Assembly: GCF_014650455.1 (NCBI RefSeq)
Contig: NZ_BMUZ01000004.1
Coordinates: forward strand, 558,001 to 622,000
Reading direction: 5' to 3'
DNA from: Streptomyces xanthochromogenes
Lineage (GTDB): Bacteria; Actinomycetota; Actinomycetes; Streptomycetales; Streptomycetaceae
DNA length: 64,000 nt
Numbering within the stretch: position 1 is the first letter of the stretch; every line of letters starts with the position of its first letter. The notes under the pieces are model-generated. The model saw nothing but the letters and a program-made list of their open reading frames with translations. It was not told where the DNA came from and ran no database searches. This document shows, one piece after another, positions 43,213 to 54,012 of the stretch. A program made the position numbers and the translations under genes.

Positions 43213-43986
43213 TCAGCGGTGACGGAAAGCGGGCGGCCGTTTGTCGGTGAAGGCAGCCATCCCCTCCTTCTGGTCCTCCGTCGCGAACACCGCGTGGAAC
43301 AGGCGCCGTTCGAACCGGACGCCCTCCGCCAGGGTCGTCTCGAAGGCCCGGTTGACGGCCTCCTTGGCCATCATCGCCACCGGCGCCGACATCTCCGCCA
43401 CCGTCCGCGCGACGGCCAGGGCCTCGGTGCGGAGGTTCCCGGCCGGGACCACGCGGGAGACCAGCCCGGCCCGTTCGGCCTCGGCGGCATCCATGGTGCG
43501 CCCGGTCAGACACAGCTCCATGGCCTTGGCCTTCCCGACGGCCCGGGTGAGCCGCTGGGAGCCACCGATGCCCGGGATGACACCGAGCTTGATCTCGGGC
43601 TGGCCGAACACGGCGGTGTCGGAGGCGAGCAGGATGTCGCAGAGCATGGCCAGTTCACAGCCACCGCCCAAGGCGTAACCGGAGACCGCGGCGACGGTGG
43701 GAGTGCGCAGGTCGCCGAGCCGGTCCCACGCGGCGAACCAGTCGCTCAGGTACATGTCGAGGTAGCCCTGCGGCCGCATCTCCTTGATGTCGGCGCCCGC
43801 CGCGAACGCCTTCTCGGACCCGGTGATCACGACACAGCCGACCTCCGGGTCACGGTCCAGACACCCGGCCGCCTCGACCACTTCGCGCATCACCTGGAGG
43901 TTGAGCGCGTTGAGGGCCTTCGGCCGGTTGAGTGTCAGCACGGCGACACGGCCCGTGCGCTCGACGAGGATCGTCTCGTACGTCAT
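43213..43986 (-). CDS. Enoyl-CoA hydratase
   Basis: Hydrates 2-enoyl-CoA, here probably methacrylyl-CoA in valine degradation. 257 residues. Crotonase marks: [20 protein letters not shown], oxyanion-hole AAGADIKEM near residue 66 and [14 protein letters not shown] near 110, and the two catalytic Glu positions: CELAM and [23 protein letters not shown] 43986 overlaps the stop of mmsB by 4 nt. Last gene of the valine operon. Confidence 0.93.
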   Translation of the reverse strand: MTYETILVERTGRVAVLTLNRPKALNALNLQVMREVVEAAGCLDRDPEVGCVVITGSEKAFAAGADIKEMRPQGYLDMYLSDWFAAWDRLGDLRTPTVAAVSGYALGGGCELAMLCDILLASDTAVFGQPEIKLGVIPGIGGSQRLTRAVGKAKAMELCLTGRTMDAAEAERAGLVSRVVPAGNLRTEALAVARTVAEMSAPVAMMAKEAVNRAFETTLAEGVRFERRLFHAVFATEDQKEGMAAFTDKRPPAFRHR

Positions 43987-44918
43987 GAGCCCGCACCCTC
44001 CCTTTCCCGCCGGGCGGGGCCGTCGGCGGACCGCTGCCTGATCGACTCCACGATCCCCGAGAAGTCCTGGTCCGCTCCGGCGCCGGACGCGAACGCCTGG
44101 TACAACTCCGCCGCCCTGAGGCCGAGTTCGGCCCGTACCCCTGCCGACCGGACGGCGTTGGCCGCGAGCCCCAGGTCCTTGGCCATGAGCGGGGCCGCGA
44201 AGCCCGGCCGGTAGTCGCGGTTGGCGGGACTGGTGGGGACGGGGCCCGGTACGGGGCAGTTGACGGTCAGGGCCCAGCACTGGCCGGACGCGGTGGAGGC
44301 CACGTCGTAGAGCGCCTGGTGGGTGAGGCCCAGGCTCTCGCCGAGGACGAAGGCCTCGCTCACCGCGATCATCGAAATGCCGAGGATCATGTTGTTGCAG
44401 ATCTTCGCGGCCTGCCCCGCACCAGGGCCGCCGCAGTGCACCGACCTCCTGCCCATGGCGGCCAACAGCGGTTCCGCTGCCGTGAATTCGTCCGGCGAGC
44501 CGCCCGCCATGAAGGTCAGGGTGGCGGCTTCGGCGCCCACCACGCCGCCGGACACGGGGGCGTCGAGCGCCCGGTGTCCGGCGGCCGTCGCGGCCTCGTG
44601 GGCGAGGCGGGCGTCCGCGACGTCGATGGTGGAGCAGTCGATGAAGAGCGTGCCGGGACGGGCGGCCTCCAGCAGCCCCTCCTCGCGGTAGAGGGCGAGG
44701 ACGTGCCGGCCGCTGGGCAGCATGGTGACGACCACGTCGGCCTCGGCGGCGCTCGCGGCCGCCGACGCGGCGGGCGTCACACCGGCGGCCGCGGCGGCGT
44801 CCAGCGACCGGGTGACGACGTCGTAGCCCAGGACCCGGTGTCCGGCCCGCACCAGACTGGCGGCCATGGGCCCGCCCATGTGGCCGAGCCCGATGAATGC
44901 GATGACCTTGCCGTTCAC
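43983..44918 (-). CDS. mmsB: 3-hydroxyisobutyrate dehydrogenase
   Basis: Oxidises 3-hydroxyisobutyrate to methylmalonate semialdehyde with NAD. 311 residues. Marks: dinucleotide motif [20 protein letters not shown], substrate loop [19 protein letters not shown] and catalytic Lys in [19 protein letters not shown]. The last 25 residues are a variable tail. GTG 44918 gives the typical 4-nt overlap with the preceding hydrolase gene; GTG 44921 is also possible. Confidence 0.94.
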   Translation of the reverse strand: MNGKVIAFIGLGHMGGPMAASLVRAGHRVLGYDVVTRSLDAAAAAGVTPAASAAASAAEADVVVTMLPSGRHVLALYREEGLLEAARPGTLFIDCSTIDVADARLAHEAATAAGHRALDAPVSGGVVGAEAATLTFMAGGSPDEFTAAEPLLAAMGRRSVHCGGPGAGQAAKICNNMILGISMIAVSEAFVLGESLGLTHQALYDVASTASGQCWALTVNCPVPGPVPTSPANRDYRPGFAAPLMAKDLGLAANAVRSAGVRAELGLRAAELYQAFASGAGADQDFSGIVESIRQRSADGPARREREGAGS

Positions 44919-45997
44919 CACGGGACCTCCGATGCGCGGGTGGTGGCGCCCAGGCCGAGTTCCCGGTCGCCGAGCGGGGCGAAGTACCGGGCCACGTCCG
45001 TGTCGGCGACCTCGGCGAGCGTGCCGGGGTTCCAGTGCGGAGCGCGGTCCTTGTCGATCACCTGGGCGCGGATGCCCTCGGCCAGGTCCGGCGTGGAGAG
45101 GGCCGCGCACGAGACGCGGTACTCCTGGTCGAGGACCTCCTCCAGGGAGGCGAGGCGGCGCGCCCGGCGCAGCGACTCCAAGGTCGCCTTGAGCGCGCTG
45201 GGCGACTTCGCGAGCAGGGTCTCGGCGGCCTCCTTGGCGGCGGGCGCGCCGTGGGCGAGGAGCCTTCCGAGGATCTCTTCGACGGTGTCGGCCGCGTAGC
45301 AGTCGTCGATCCAGTCCCGCTCGGCGGCGAGCGCACTCGGCGGTGCCTCCCCGACGTACCGCTGGAGGACTTCCCGCAGCGGCCGGTCGGCGAGCCCGGC
45401 CAGCAGGCCGGGCAGTTCGACGGACGGGACGCAGTGGTCGGCGAGGCCGCACAGCAGGGCGTCGCCGGCTTCCAACTGGGCTCCGGTGAGCGCCACATGG
45501 GTGCCGAGTTCCCCGGGTGCCAGGCCCAGCAGGTAGGTGCCGCCGACATCGGGGACGAAGCCGATGCCGGTCTCGGGCATCGCGACACGGGAGCGCTCGG
45601 TGACCAGGCGCACGCTGCCGTGCGCCGATACGCCCACCCCGCCACCCATGACGATGCCGTCCATCACGGCGACGTACGGCTTCGGGTAGCGGGCGATGCG
45701 GGCGTTGAGGCGGTACTCGTCGCGCCAGAAGTCCCGGGAGGCGGTGCCGTCGCCGCCGCGTGCGTCCTCGTGGATGGCGCGGATGTCGCCGCCCGCACAC
45801 AGGGCGCGGTCACCCGCGCCGGTGAGGACGACGACCTCGATCGCCGGGTCGTGTTCCCAGTCGGTCAGCGCCCGGTCGATGGACCGGACCATGGCGTGGG
45901 TCAGTGCGTTGAGGGCCTTGGGACGGTTGAGGACGAGGTGGGCGGCACGTCCCTCGGTGCGCCGCAGGACGGTCTCCTCGGTGTGTGCGCCGGTCAC
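44915..45997 (-). CDS. 3-hydroxyisobutyryl-CoA hydrolase (enoyl-CoA hydratase/isomerase family)
   Basis: Crotonase-family thioesterase, 360 residues, longer than hydratases as expected for this branch. Marks: [77 protein letters not shown] and the C-terminal [20 protein letters not shown] with [18 protein letters not shown]. It releases 3-hydroxyisobutyrate for mmsB downstream. GTG 45997 overlaps the dehydrogenase stop by 4 nt. Confidence 0.92.
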   Translation of the reverse strand: MTGAHTEETVLRRTEGRAAHLVLNRPKALNALTHAMVRSIDRALTDWEHDPAIEVVVLTGAGDRALCAGGDIRAIHEDARGGDGTASRDFWRDEYRLNARIARYPKPYVAVMDGIVMGGGVGVSAHGSVRLVTERSRVAMPETGIGFVPDVGGTYLLGLAPGELGTHVALTGAQLEAGDALLCGLADHCVPSVELPGLLAGLADRPLREVLQRYVGEAPPSALAAERDWIDDCYAADTVEEILGRLLAHGAPAAKEAAETLLAKSPSALKATLESLRRARRLASLEEVLDQEYRVSCAALSTPDLAEGIRAQVIDKDRAPHWNPGTLAEVADTDVARYFAPLGDRELGLGATTRASEVPW

Positions 45998-47165
45998 CGG
46001 CCGGCCCCGCTCAGTTCGCGTGCCACGATGAGTCGCATGATCTCGTTGGTCCCTTCCAGGATCTGGTGGACGCGCAGGTCCCGGACGATCTTTTCGATGC
46101 CGTAATCGCTCAAGTAGCCGTATCCGCCGTGCAGTTGGAGCGCCCGGTCGGCGACGGAGTAGCCGGTGTCGGTGGCGAACCGCTTGGCCATGGCGCACAG
46201 CTGGGGTGCGCCCTGGTCCCCCCGGTCGAGAGCGTCGGCGGCCTGGCGGACCAGGGCACGGGCGGCGGCCAGTTCGGTCGCCATGTCGGCCAGCGTGAAG
46301 CGCAGTGCCTGCGCGTCGAGCAGGGGCGCGCCGAACGCCTCGCGATCACCGAGGTACGCCACGCTGCGGTGCAGCGCGCTCCGGGCGCCGCCGAGCGAGC
46401 AGGCCGCGATGCCGAGGCGGCCGCCGTTGAGCCCGTTCATCGCGATGCGGAAGCCGTCGCCCTCGGCGCCCAGCCTGCGGTCGGCGGGGATGCGGACGCC
46501 GTCGAGGACGACCTGGCGGGTGGGCTGGGCGTTCCAGCCCATCTTCGGCTCGTTGGGCCCGAAGGAGAGCCCGGCGTCGTCGCGCTCCACGACGAACGCC
46601 GAGATCCCGCCGGGGCCCGCCTCGCCGGTGCGGGCCATGACGACGTACACCCGGCTGGCACCCGCGCCGGAGATGAACTGCTTGACGCCGGTCAGGACGT
46701 AGTGGTCGCCGTCGCGTTCGGCGCGGGTGCGCAGGGCGGCCGCGTCCGATCCGGCGCCCGGCTCGGTCAGGCAGTAGCTGCCGAGGGACTCGGCCGCGCA
46801 GAGGCCGGGCAGCCAGCGGGCGCGCTGTGCGGCGTCGCCGTAGCGGTCGATCATCCAGGCGACCATGTTGTGGATGGAGAGGTAGCCGGCGATGGAGGGG
46901 CAGCCGGTGGCCAGCGCCTCGAAGACGAGGACGCCGTCGGCGCGGGTGAGCCCGGTGCCGCCGGACTCCTCGCGTACGTACACGCCGCCGAGGCCCAGTC
47001 CGGCGGCCTTGCGCAGGACGTCGACGGGGAAGTGCTTCTCCCGGTCCCAGGCGACGGCGTGCGGCGCGAGGTGTTCCTCGGTGAAGTCGAGGGTGACCTC
47101 GACGAGGGCGAGCTGGTCGGGGGTGAGGGCGCCGCGGTCGGGGGCGCGGGTGGCGTGCATCGCGG

Positions 47166-47169
<4 letters not shown>
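45994..47169 (-). CDS. Acyl-CoA dehydrogenase (probably isobutyryl-CoA)
   Basis: FAD enzyme, 391 residues, introducing the double bond into branched acyl-CoA. Marks: LGLGGVYVREESGGTGLTRA, CLTEPGAGSDAAALRT, GVKQFISGAGASRVYVVMAR, NGLNGGRLGIAACSLGGARS and the C-terminal QILEGTNEIMRLIVARELSG with the catalytic Glu in EGTNEI. ATG 47169 overlaps the mmsA stop by 4 nt. The operon context makes isobutyryl-CoA from valine the likely substrate. Confidence 0.92.
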
Positions 47170-48665
<1,496 letters not shown>

Positions 48666-49126
48666 GATGAGCCTGCTCTCGTCAGGTGGGGATCCGGGGA
48701 TGGCACGGCTCGGCCACCGCGCCGCCCGGTGGGGCGCGCGGAGGTACGGGCCATGGGACGCGAAGGCCGAAGAGCCGTCGCGGAGCTAGGAGTCGACGCC
48801 GTGTACGGGCATCGCCGATCGCTCCGCCGGATCACCTGGGTCGTGGGTACGGACCGGTGCCATGCGTGTCTGCTCCATCCTCGTGGACAACACGGAACAC
48901 CCCGCGGCCGGTATCCTGACTCCCGGATCAGCGCGCGCCCTCACGCCTTCCCGACGGGTGTCTCCGTCAGTGGCGGACGTCTCGACGAGAACGCACTCCC
49001 CGGTCACAGTGGCGGGACCGCGCCGGAATCACACCGGCTTCCCTGACACCGCGGGCCTTGCACCGAACATATAGTTGGACGTCCTAGTAAGTCCAGTGCG
49101 GAAGCGAACAGGCCGTGCACCCGGTG
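48666..49126. other. Long leader and promoter region of the valine operon
   Basis: No convincing gene in 461 bases. The promoter candidate lies at 49068-49095, leaving a leader of about 395 nt before mmsA. A minus-strand frame at 48786-49007 (73 codons) lies in it, but its product shows no family resemblance or good ribosome site. I see no riboswitch I can name. Confidence 0.5.
49068..49095 (-). promoter_or_regulatory. Putative mmsA promoter with GGACGTCC palindrome
   Basis: On the minus strand, TGGACT (49095-49090) and TATATG (49073-49068) are 16 nt apart. The spacer carries an 18-bp imperfect palindrome centred on GGACGTCC (49072-49089; 14 of 18 positions symmetrical). A dimeric regulator bound there would block the promoter. 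Confidence 0.5.
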
Positions 49127-49270
49127 TCATCGAGGAGAGACGGCGCTCCACGATCGCCCGCCCGAGAGATGGCGCGCCAACCGGGGCCACAGGAGTCCCG
49201 CACCCACACACAACAGGCCGACCAGTGCGATGGTCAGCCCCAGTACCGTCCGAATCGTCAATAGCTCCAC
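49127..49270 (-). CDS. Small single-pass membrane protein
   Basis: A 47-residue product from GTG 49270, starting VELLTIRTVLGLTIALVGLL and continuing CVGAGLLWPRLARHL, with one membrane helix and a basic tail. GGGAGG precedes the GTG closely. Codon bias is consistent with a gene, but length is short and no family is recognised. Confidence 0.45.
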   Translation of the reverse strand: MELLTIRTVLGLTIALVGLLCVGAGLLWPRLARHLSGGRSWSAVSPR

Positions 49271-49428
49271 GTTCCTCCCTGTTACCGCTTTCCCGGGAAA
49301 GATGCACGTCACCGGGCTGCTGTCGGCCCGGAGGCGCTCGCGGACAACGGCGGCTCCGGCCGCCCCCTTCGCCTGCGGATCGTCGGCGCGAAGGGGGGCG
49401 GGCCGGGAGTTCCGGGGCTACGAGGCGC

Positions 49429-50523
49429 TCACCGGGCCGGGCGCACGAGGTCCGGGGTCAGGGACGCCAGGTCGGGGGCGCCCAGCAGGGCGAGGGCGAG
49501 TTCCGTCTCGCGGTGCAGGGCGCGCAGGGCCGCGGTGACACCCTCGGCACCGTCCGCCGCCAGGCCCCAGACGTAGGGGCGGCCGATCGCCACGGCGTCC
49601 GCGCCGAGTGCCAGCGCCTTCACCACATCGGTGCCGCGGCGGATGCCTCCGTCGACGAGCACCGGTACCCGGCCCGCCACCGCGTCGGCGACGGCGGGCA
49701 GCATGGCAAGGGGGGCGATCGCCGTGTCGAGGTTGCGGCCGCCGTGATTGGACATCCACACCCCGATCCCGGCCTCGGCGGCCCGGCGGGCGTCATCGGG
49801 GCGCACGACGCCCTTCGCGAGGACCGGCAGTCCGGAGACCGTACGCAGCCATTCGAGGTCCGACCAGCCGACCGCGGGGTCGATGCGCGGGTCGTGGATG
49901 CCGCGGTGTACCGGATCGGAGTTGTCGCGGTCCGCCGAGCCGTCAACTCCCGCCAGATTGGCGGGAGTTCCGTGGGAAGGGAGCGCGAAGCCGTTGCGCA
50001 GGTCCCGTTCCCGCAGCCCGGTGACCGGGGTGTCGACAGTGACGACGCAGGCGCTCGCCCCGGCCGCCCGGGCCCGCCCCACCAGATCGGCGGTGAGCGC
50101 CCGGTCCCGCTGCACGTACAGCTGGAACCACCACGGTCCGGTGGCCGCGGCGCCGATCTCCTCCAGCGTCAGGGTGGAGAAGGTACTCACCGTGGTGAGC
50201 GCTCCCGCGGCAGCCGCGCCCCGCACCGTGGCCGCCTCGGCCTCGGGGTGGAACAAGCCGTGCGAGGCCGTCGGGGCGAGCAGTACCGGCGAGGGGAGTT
50301 CGGTGCCGTAGAGGGTGCGGCGCGTGTCCACGCCCGACGTGCCGGTGAGCACCCTCGGCAGCAGGGCCAGCCGCTCGTACGCCTCGGCGTTCCAGCGCAC
50401 CGTCCGCTCGTCCGCCGCGCCCCCTTCGAGGTAGTCGTACGCGTCGGCCGGCAGCACCGCGCGGGCGGCCTCGTGGAAGTCGGCCAGGGTGATGCGCTGG
50501 GGGCGCGGCGGGGCGGTGGTCAC
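49429..50523 (-). CDS. FMN-dependent 2-hydroxyacid oxidase
   Basis: Oxidises an L-2-hydroxy acid to the 2-oxo acid (glycolate oxidase / lactate dehydrogenase / mandelate oxidase family). 364 residues. Marks: ADAYDYLEGGAADERTVRWN at the start, VLLAPTASHGLFHPEAEAAT, WFQLYVQRD, VVTVDTPVTGLRERD, VLAKGVVRPDDARRA, and the catalytic SNHGGRNLDTAIAPL near residue 258 with VDGGIRRGTDVVKALALGAD. GTG 50523 overlaps the ATP-grasp stop by 4 nt. In the cluster it could make a keto acid for the aminotransferase. Confidence 0.92.
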   Translation of the reverse strand: MTTAPPRPQRITLADFHEAARAVLPADAYDYLEGGAADERTVRWNAEAYERLALLPRVLTGTSGVDTRRTLYGTELPSPVLLAPTASHGLFHPEAEAATVRGAAAAGALTTVSTFSTLTLEEIGAAATGPWWFQLYVQRDRALTADLVGRARAAGASACVVTVDTPVTGLRERDLRNGFALPSHGTPANLAGVDGSADRDNSDPVHRGIHDPRIDPAVGWSDLEWLRTVSGLPVLAKGVVRPDDARRAAEAGIGVWMSNHGGRNLDTAIAPLAMLPAVADAVAGRVPVLVDGGIRRGTDVVKALALGADAVAIGRPYVWGLAADGAEGVTAALRALHRETELALALLGAPDLASLTPDLVRPAR

Positions 50524-51776
50524 AGGGCTCCCTGGTCCGCGGCGCGTACGCCCACGTGGAAGGTGAGGCGGCCGATCGCCTCCCGGGCGGCGGCCAGGGC
50601 CGCTTCGGCGGTCGGCGCGACCGCGCGGGCGTGGGCGACCCGCGACGCGGAGGATTCCAGGGTCTCGATGGCGGCGCCCGGCTCGACCAGCGACTCCACC
50701 TCCGTGACGCCGGGCACCTCGCGGGCCGCTGCCAGCCCCGTGATCTCGGCGAGCACGCCGGGGGCGGGCAGCGCGGCGAACCAGATCGCCGAGCTCCTCG
50801 GGGTGCGGGGTGCGGCGAGGGTGGCCCGGATGCCGGGCAGGACCTGCTCGCCGAGGGTGTGCCGGATGAGACATTCGGCGAGGTCGACGCCGGTCACGTC
50901 GTGGGCCAGGGCCGGGATCTCGTCGCCGCCCATGCGTACGTGCGTCTCGATCACCCGGGGCCCGGCGTCGCTCAGGACGACTTCGGTGTGGGTGGCCCCG
51001 GACGCGATGCCGAGGGCGTCGAGAATCCGCTCCACGTAGTCGTGGACCTGCTTCTCCTGGGCGGGTTCGAGCGGTGCGGGGCTCACGTGGCCCAGTTCGA
51101 CGAAGTTCCGCGGGTCCGAGTACTTGCGGGTGATCGCGACGATCTGGTGCTCGCCCGCCTCGGAGAAGGCCTCCACGCTGAACTGCGGGCCCTCGTGGAA
51201 CTGTTCCACCAGGACCTCGGTGCCGTGCAGGTCGCCGAGTTCACCACTGGCCCGTCCGAAGGCGGCCGCGGCCTCGTCGATCTCGCGGACCAGGGCGATG
51301 CCCTTGCTGAAGGAGCCTTCGGCCGGCTTCACGATGCAGGGGGTGCCGTGCGCGGCGAGGAACGCCCGCAGTTCGTCGACGTCGGAGACCACGGCGGAGG
51401 CTGTGGAGTCGACGCCGGCCTCGCGCAGCCGGACGCGCATGGCGTGCTTGTCGTGCACCAGGGCGACGGTGGCCGGGGAGTGCGCGGCGAGCCCCAGGGC
51501 CCGGCCGACGGCCGCGCACTTGTCCTGGTCGCGTTCGCCGAAGGCCACGATCCGGGTGAACGGGTCACGGGCATGCACGGCCTCGGCGAGTTCGGTCCAC
51601 TCCTCGGCCGGCGCCTCGGGGCGCACCCCGATGATCCGGGTGTGTTCCGTCGTCTCCCGCAGCTTGGAGAGGTAGTCGAGACGGCAGACGACGGTGGTCC
51701 GGGTGCCGGCCCGGGAGCGGCGCAGACGGGTGGGGAGGTCTCGGCCGCTGCCGATGACCAGGACGTGCTCGGGCAT
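50520..51776 (-). CDS. ATP-grasp amino acid ligase
   Basis: Carboxylate-amine ligase, 418 residues. After an N-terminal preATP-grasp fold (MPEHVLVIGSGRDLPTRL), ATP-grasp marks follow: LVHDKHAMRVRLREAGVDS, IVKPAEGSFSKGIALVREI near residue 148, EVLVEQFHEGPQFSVEAFS near 190 and the metal/phosphate segment IETHVRMGGDEIPALAHDV near 275. HVRMGGDEIPAL is typical of L-amino acid ligases that form dipeptides, such as BacD. It is the first of two such enzymes in the operon; it lies 38 nt after the aminotransferase gene. Confidence 0.9.
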   Translation of the reverse strand: MPEHVLVIGSGRDLPTRLRRSRAGTRTTVVCRLDYLSKLRETTEHTRIIGVRPEAPAEEWTELAEAVHARDPFTRIVAFGERDQDKCAAVGRALGLAAHSPATVALVHDKHAMRVRLREAGVDSTASAVVSDVDELRAFLAAHGTPCIVKPAEGSFSKGIALVREIDEAAAAFGRASGELGDLHGTEVLVEQFHEGPQFSVEAFSEAGEHQIVAITRKYSDPRNFVELGHVSPAPLEPAQEKQVHDYVERILDALGIASGATHTEVVLSDAGPRVIETHVRMGGDEIPALAHDVTGVDLAECLIRHTLGEQVLPGIRATLAAPRTPRSSAIWFAALPAPGVLAEITGLAAAREVPGVTEVESLVEPGAAIETLESSASRVAHARAVAPTAEAALAAAREAIGRLTFHVGVRAADQGAL

Positions 51777-51814
51777 GCAGGTTCACCTCGTGGAAAGGGG
51801 GCGTGCGGGGGTTC

Positions 51815-52735
51815 TCACAGACGGGTGAGCCAGCCGTGGGGGTCGCTCGTGCGGCCGTGGACGACGTCCTGGAAGGCCTGACGAAGCTGGCGGGTGACCG
51901 GCCCGCAGCCCGCCTCGGCGACGGGACGGTCGTCGACGGAGGCGATCGGGACGATCTCGGCGGCGGTGCCGGTGAGGAACGCCTCGTCCGCGACGTAGAG
52001 CTCGCTGCGGGTCAGGCTCTGCTCCCTGACCTCGTGTCCCAGGTCGCGGGCGAGCGTGATGACGGTGTCCCGGGTGATGCCGGGCAGGATGTTGTCGCTG
52101 ACCGGCGGGGTGACGATCACTCCGTCGCGTACGGAGAAGACGTTGGCGGCGGACGCCTCGGCCACGTGCCCCGCGGGGGTGAGCATCAGCGCGTCGTCGT
52201 AGCCGGCCCGGACCGCGGCGACCTTGGCCAGTGCGGAGTTGACGTAGGCGCCGGTGGCCTTGGCCAGGGGCGGGACCGAGTGGAGCCCGTTGCGTTGCCA
52301 GCTGCTGACCATCAGCCGGCAGCCCTCCTGCTCGGCCTTCTCGCCCAGGTACGAGCCCCAGGGCCAGGCCGCGATGGCGACCCTGGCGCTGTCGAGGCGG
52401 GGGGCGACGCCCATGGTGCCGTATTCGAGGTAGACCAGCGGGCGCAGGTAGCCGCTCTCCAGGCCGGTGCGGCGCAGGAGTTCGAGGCTGGCCTCGGTGA
52501 GCTCCTCGACGGTGTGGCCGGGGTCCATGAGGTAGACGCGGGCCGAGTCGTGCAGGCGCTGGAGGTGTTCGCGCAGCCGGAAGACGGCGGGGCCCTCGGC
52601 GGTCGGGTAGGCGCGGATGCCTTCGTAGACACCCCATCCGTAGTGCAGGCTGGGGGTGAGGACGTGTACCTGCGCCTGGTCCCAGGGGACGAACTTGCCG
52701 TCCATCCAGATGTCGCTGGTGGGCGTGAGCTTCAT
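51815..52735 (-). CDS. ilvE: Branched-chain-type aminotransferase (class IV)
   Basis: PLP enzyme moving amino groups between glutamate and branched keto acids; 306 residues. Marks: SLHYGWGVYEGIRAYPTAEG near residue 30, RLREHLQRLHDSARVYLMD, LAKATGAYVNSALAKVAA with the PLP Lys, DDALMLTPAGHVAEASAANV near 188 and ILPGITRDTVITLARDLG. ATG 52735 overlaps the transferase stop by 4 nt. Located inside the biosynthetic operon, it probably makes or removes an unusual amino acid rather than serving primary metabolism. Confidence 0.93.
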   Translation of the reverse strand: MKLTPTSDIWMDGKFVPWDQAQVHVLTPSLHYGWGVYEGIRAYPTAEGPAVFRLREHLQRLHDSARVYLMDPGHTVEELTEASLELLRRTGLESGYLRPLVYLEYGTMGVAPRLDSARVAIAAWPWGSYLGEKAEQEGCRLMVSSWQRNGLHSVPPLAKATGAYVNSALAKVAAVRAGYDDALMLTPAGHVAEASAANVFSVRDGVIVTPPVSDNILPGITRDTVITLARDLGHEVREQSLTRSELYVADEAFLTGTAAEIVPIASVDDRPVAEAGCGPVTRQLRQAFQDVVHGRTSDPHGWLTRL

Positions 52736-54012
52736 CGTGCGGCTCCGAGAGGCGTCGGTGCGGGCGGGGAAGGGCGGGACGGGAGGGGGGTTGCCGGGGC
52801 GCCGACGCGTTCCAGACGGCGCTCGATGCTGCGGGACTGGAGGTCCAGCACCTCGCGGTAGGCGGCGGCGTCCGGCTCCTGGAAGGCGAACCAGCCCCAG
52901 CGGGGCCGGAGTTGGCAGCCCCGCTGGAACTTCGCCTCGTAGGTGGCGAGCCCGTAGTGGATGCGGCGGATGCCGTTCTCCAGGGCCCAGCGGGTGGACT
53001 CGTGATAGGTGAGGGCGAGGTAGCAGCCCGCACCCTCGGGGGCGAAGCCCACGGTGCGCAGGAAGAGCGAGTCGCCCGCCCGGAGGTACAGCGCGAAGCC
53101 GAGCATCCGGTCCTCGCGGACGGCGCCGAGCACCACGCACGACTCCCCGATCTCCTCGCGCAGGGCGGCGAAGTCGCGGCGTACGCGGTCGAGTCCGCCG
53201 GGCAGGCCGTACTTCTCGCGGTGGGCCACCTGGAGGTCGATCACCGTGTCGTCGAGGGCCGCCGGGCCGGTGGTGGCCACGGTACGGAAGCCGCTCTGTT
53301 CGTAGGCGCCGACCTCTTTGCGCAGGCCCCTGCGGCGTCGACTGCCGAGGCCTGCCGTGTACTGGTCCCAGGTGTCGGCGTTCAACTCGTGTACGGCGTC
53401 GGCCCCGAGGAGCGTGGCCCGGTATCCGGCGCGGGTGGCGGCCGCGTCCACCGCCTCGGCCTCGGGCTCCCCCACGTACAGCAACGCCGCGCTGCGGCAG
53501 CCCAGTTGGGCCGCCGCCTGTCGCACGAGAGCGGGGAGCGCGGCCATGACCGACGCGCGCTGTCGCGGGGAGCGCCCGCGGGCGTGGGCCACGCCGTGGT
53601 GGTTGCCGAAGGTGGCGAGGGCCAGCGAGGGGTACTGGTCGGGGCGGCCCTCGGGCAGCGACGCCGTCAGCCGGTCCCAGTGCTCGCGTTCGGCCGGGTC
53701 GAGGAGTTCGGGCTCGGCCATGGGCGAGGCGGTGCCGGCGAGACGCGGGGCGTCGTAGAAGAGCAGGCCGCCGGCCCGGCGGGTGAGGAGCAGCGTGGCG
53801 AGCGCCACCGGCCGGTCCCCTTCGAGCACCTGGAGGCAGTGGGTCTCGTGGAGGTCGGTGTGCGCGGTGAAGCGCAGCCACCGGGTGTCGTCCCAGACGA
53901 GTTCCTGCTCGTCGTGGCCGGTGGTGTCGTCCCGTTCCGGGTGGTCGTCGGGCGCGAACAGCCGGGCCGTGTAGGGGCCGTCCTGGATCGCCACGGTCGG
54001 GGTCCCGGTCAT
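52732..54012 (-). CDS. GNAT/FemAB-like acyltransferase (BioF2-like)
   Basis: A 426-residue protein with a C-terminal acyltransferase fold of the Acetyltransf_6 type. Marks: YTAGLGSRRRRGLRKEVGAY near residue 225, LGAVREDRMLGFALYLRAGD near 290, GCYLALTYHESTRWALENGI near 325 and GLATYEAKFQRGCQLRPRW near 355. Related proteins include FemAB enzymes that use aminoacyl-tRNA and acyl-CoA transferases. In this cluster it could attach an acyl or aminoacyl group to the product. Coupled by ATGA overlaps on both sides. Confidence 0.82.
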   Translation of the reverse strand: MTGTPTVAIQDGPYTARLFAPDDHPERDDTTGHDEQELVWDDTRWLRFTAHTDLHETHCLQVLEGDRPVALATLLLTRRAGGLLFYDAPRLAGTASPMAEPELLDPAEREHWDRLTASLPEGRPDQYPSLALATFGNHHGVAHARGRSPRQRASVMAALPALVRQAAAQLGCRSAALLYVGEPEAEAVDAAATRAGYRATLLGADAVHELNADTWDQYTAGLGSRRRRGLRKEVGAYEQSGFRTVATTGPAALDDTVIDLQVAHREKYGLPGGLDRVRRDFAALREEIGESCVVLGAVREDRMLGFALYLRAGDSLFLRTVGFAPEGAGCYLALTYHESTRWALENGIRRIHYGLATYEAKFQRGCQLRPRWGWFAFQEPDAAAYREVLDLQSRSIERRLERVGAPATPLPSRPSPPAPTPLGAAR

